From positions 1-5,580 of the forward strand of contig CALKHV010000149.1 in NCBI GenBank assembly GCA_937988865.1: a stretch of 5,580 bases of DNA, given 5' to 3'. The translations under genes were made by a program, and so were the position numbers. Source of the stretch: an uncultured Propionibacteriaceae bacterium (GTDB lineage Bacteria; Actinomycetota; Actinomycetes; Propionibacteriales; Propionibacteriaceae). Positions 5,426 through 5,580 of the stretch are shown here, in pieces; position 1 is the first letter of the stretch; each line of letters starts with the position of its first letter. The notes beneath the pieces were generated by a model, which made no database searches, was not told where the DNA came from, and saw only the letters and a list, made by a program, of their open reading frames with translations.

Positions 5426-5580
5426 GTCCCGGGACCACGGTCTACGACGACACGGGACGCGTGGTGGCCGGGACGGTGCCCGGATCGATGCAGGAGCTCT
5501 TCGACGACATCTCCGGCCACCATCCCCGACCTGCTCGACATCTCCCGCCGCGAGCACCCCAACGCACGGGCTCGCACCGC
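5426..5580 (+). pseudogene. Coding-looking fragment without a start and with an apparent frameshift
   Basis: Right after the macrodomain stop, the frame starting at 5434 reads like coding sequence (TTVYDDTGRVVAGTVPGS, then MQELFDDIS, with nearly every third base G or C). From about 5515 that coding character passes to the next frame (ATIPDLLDISRREHPNARA from 5516 on). Removing one G of the GG at 5515-5516 would join them. There is no ATG or GTG before the coding-looking part; the first candidates are the GTGs at 5461/5464 and the ATG at 5488. This suggests a decayed gene remnant continuing past the window. A sequencing indel plus an internal start is also possible. I do not recognise the protein. 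Confidence 0.4.

Noticed and set aside
5275..5577. 100-residue minus-strand frame opposite the end of the macrodomain gene
   Set aside because: Antisense to a clear macrodomain, with no domain pattern and weaker coding bias than the plus strand.

Overview
The window is GC-rich, with codon third positions almost all G or C. It has tight gene spacing, a GTG start, weak Shine-Dalgarno sites and at least one promoter-to-ATG spacing that fits leaderless transcription. Together with the protein families seen, this suggests a chromosomal segment of a high-GC actinobacterium. A Nocardioides-like or other Propionibacteriales host is a guess from general look, not a demonstrated placement. No RNA gene, CRISPR array, insertion sequence or origin was seen.

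Layout. (a) Positions 1-750, minus strand: a MarR-family repressor gene and, overlapping its stop codon by 4 nt, the start of a small membrane protein that runs off the window. Two exact copies of a 14-bp inverted repeat lie directly upstream of marR and probably form its autoregulatory operator. (b) Positions 810-2834, minus strand: a two-gene unit encoding a cytoplasmic subtilisin-type (S8) protease with a C-terminal TPR-like region, followed 9 nt later by a 158-residue protein with one hydrophobic segment. The second gene's Shine-Dalgarno overlaps the protease stop codon, so the two are very likely translated together. (c) Positions 2905-4176, plus strand: a GT4-type glycosyltransferase, divergent from the protease across 70 bp. 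(d) Positions 4190-4717, minus strand: a tandem ACT-domain protein of the GcvR type, convergent with the glycosyltransferase. (e) Positions 4913-5425, plus strand: an ADP-ribose-binding macrodomain protein, with a perfect 14-bp palindrome in the upstream intergenic space. (f) Positions 5426-5580: a coding-looking stretch with no credible start and an apparent frameshift, probably a gene remnant.

How the parts relate. The MarR/membrane-protein pair and the protease/small-protein pair are clear transcription units. The glycosyltransferase, ACT protein and macrodomain gene look like independent housekeeping or accessory genes. The best candidate for an uncharacterised system is the protease pair: an intracellular protease with an intact catalytic set, a possible metal-binding cluster, protein-interaction repeats and a dedicated, probably membrane-anchored partner. 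That arrangement resembles the regulated effector modules reported in multicellular actinobacteria, but the resemblance is inferred from layout and not proven by homology.
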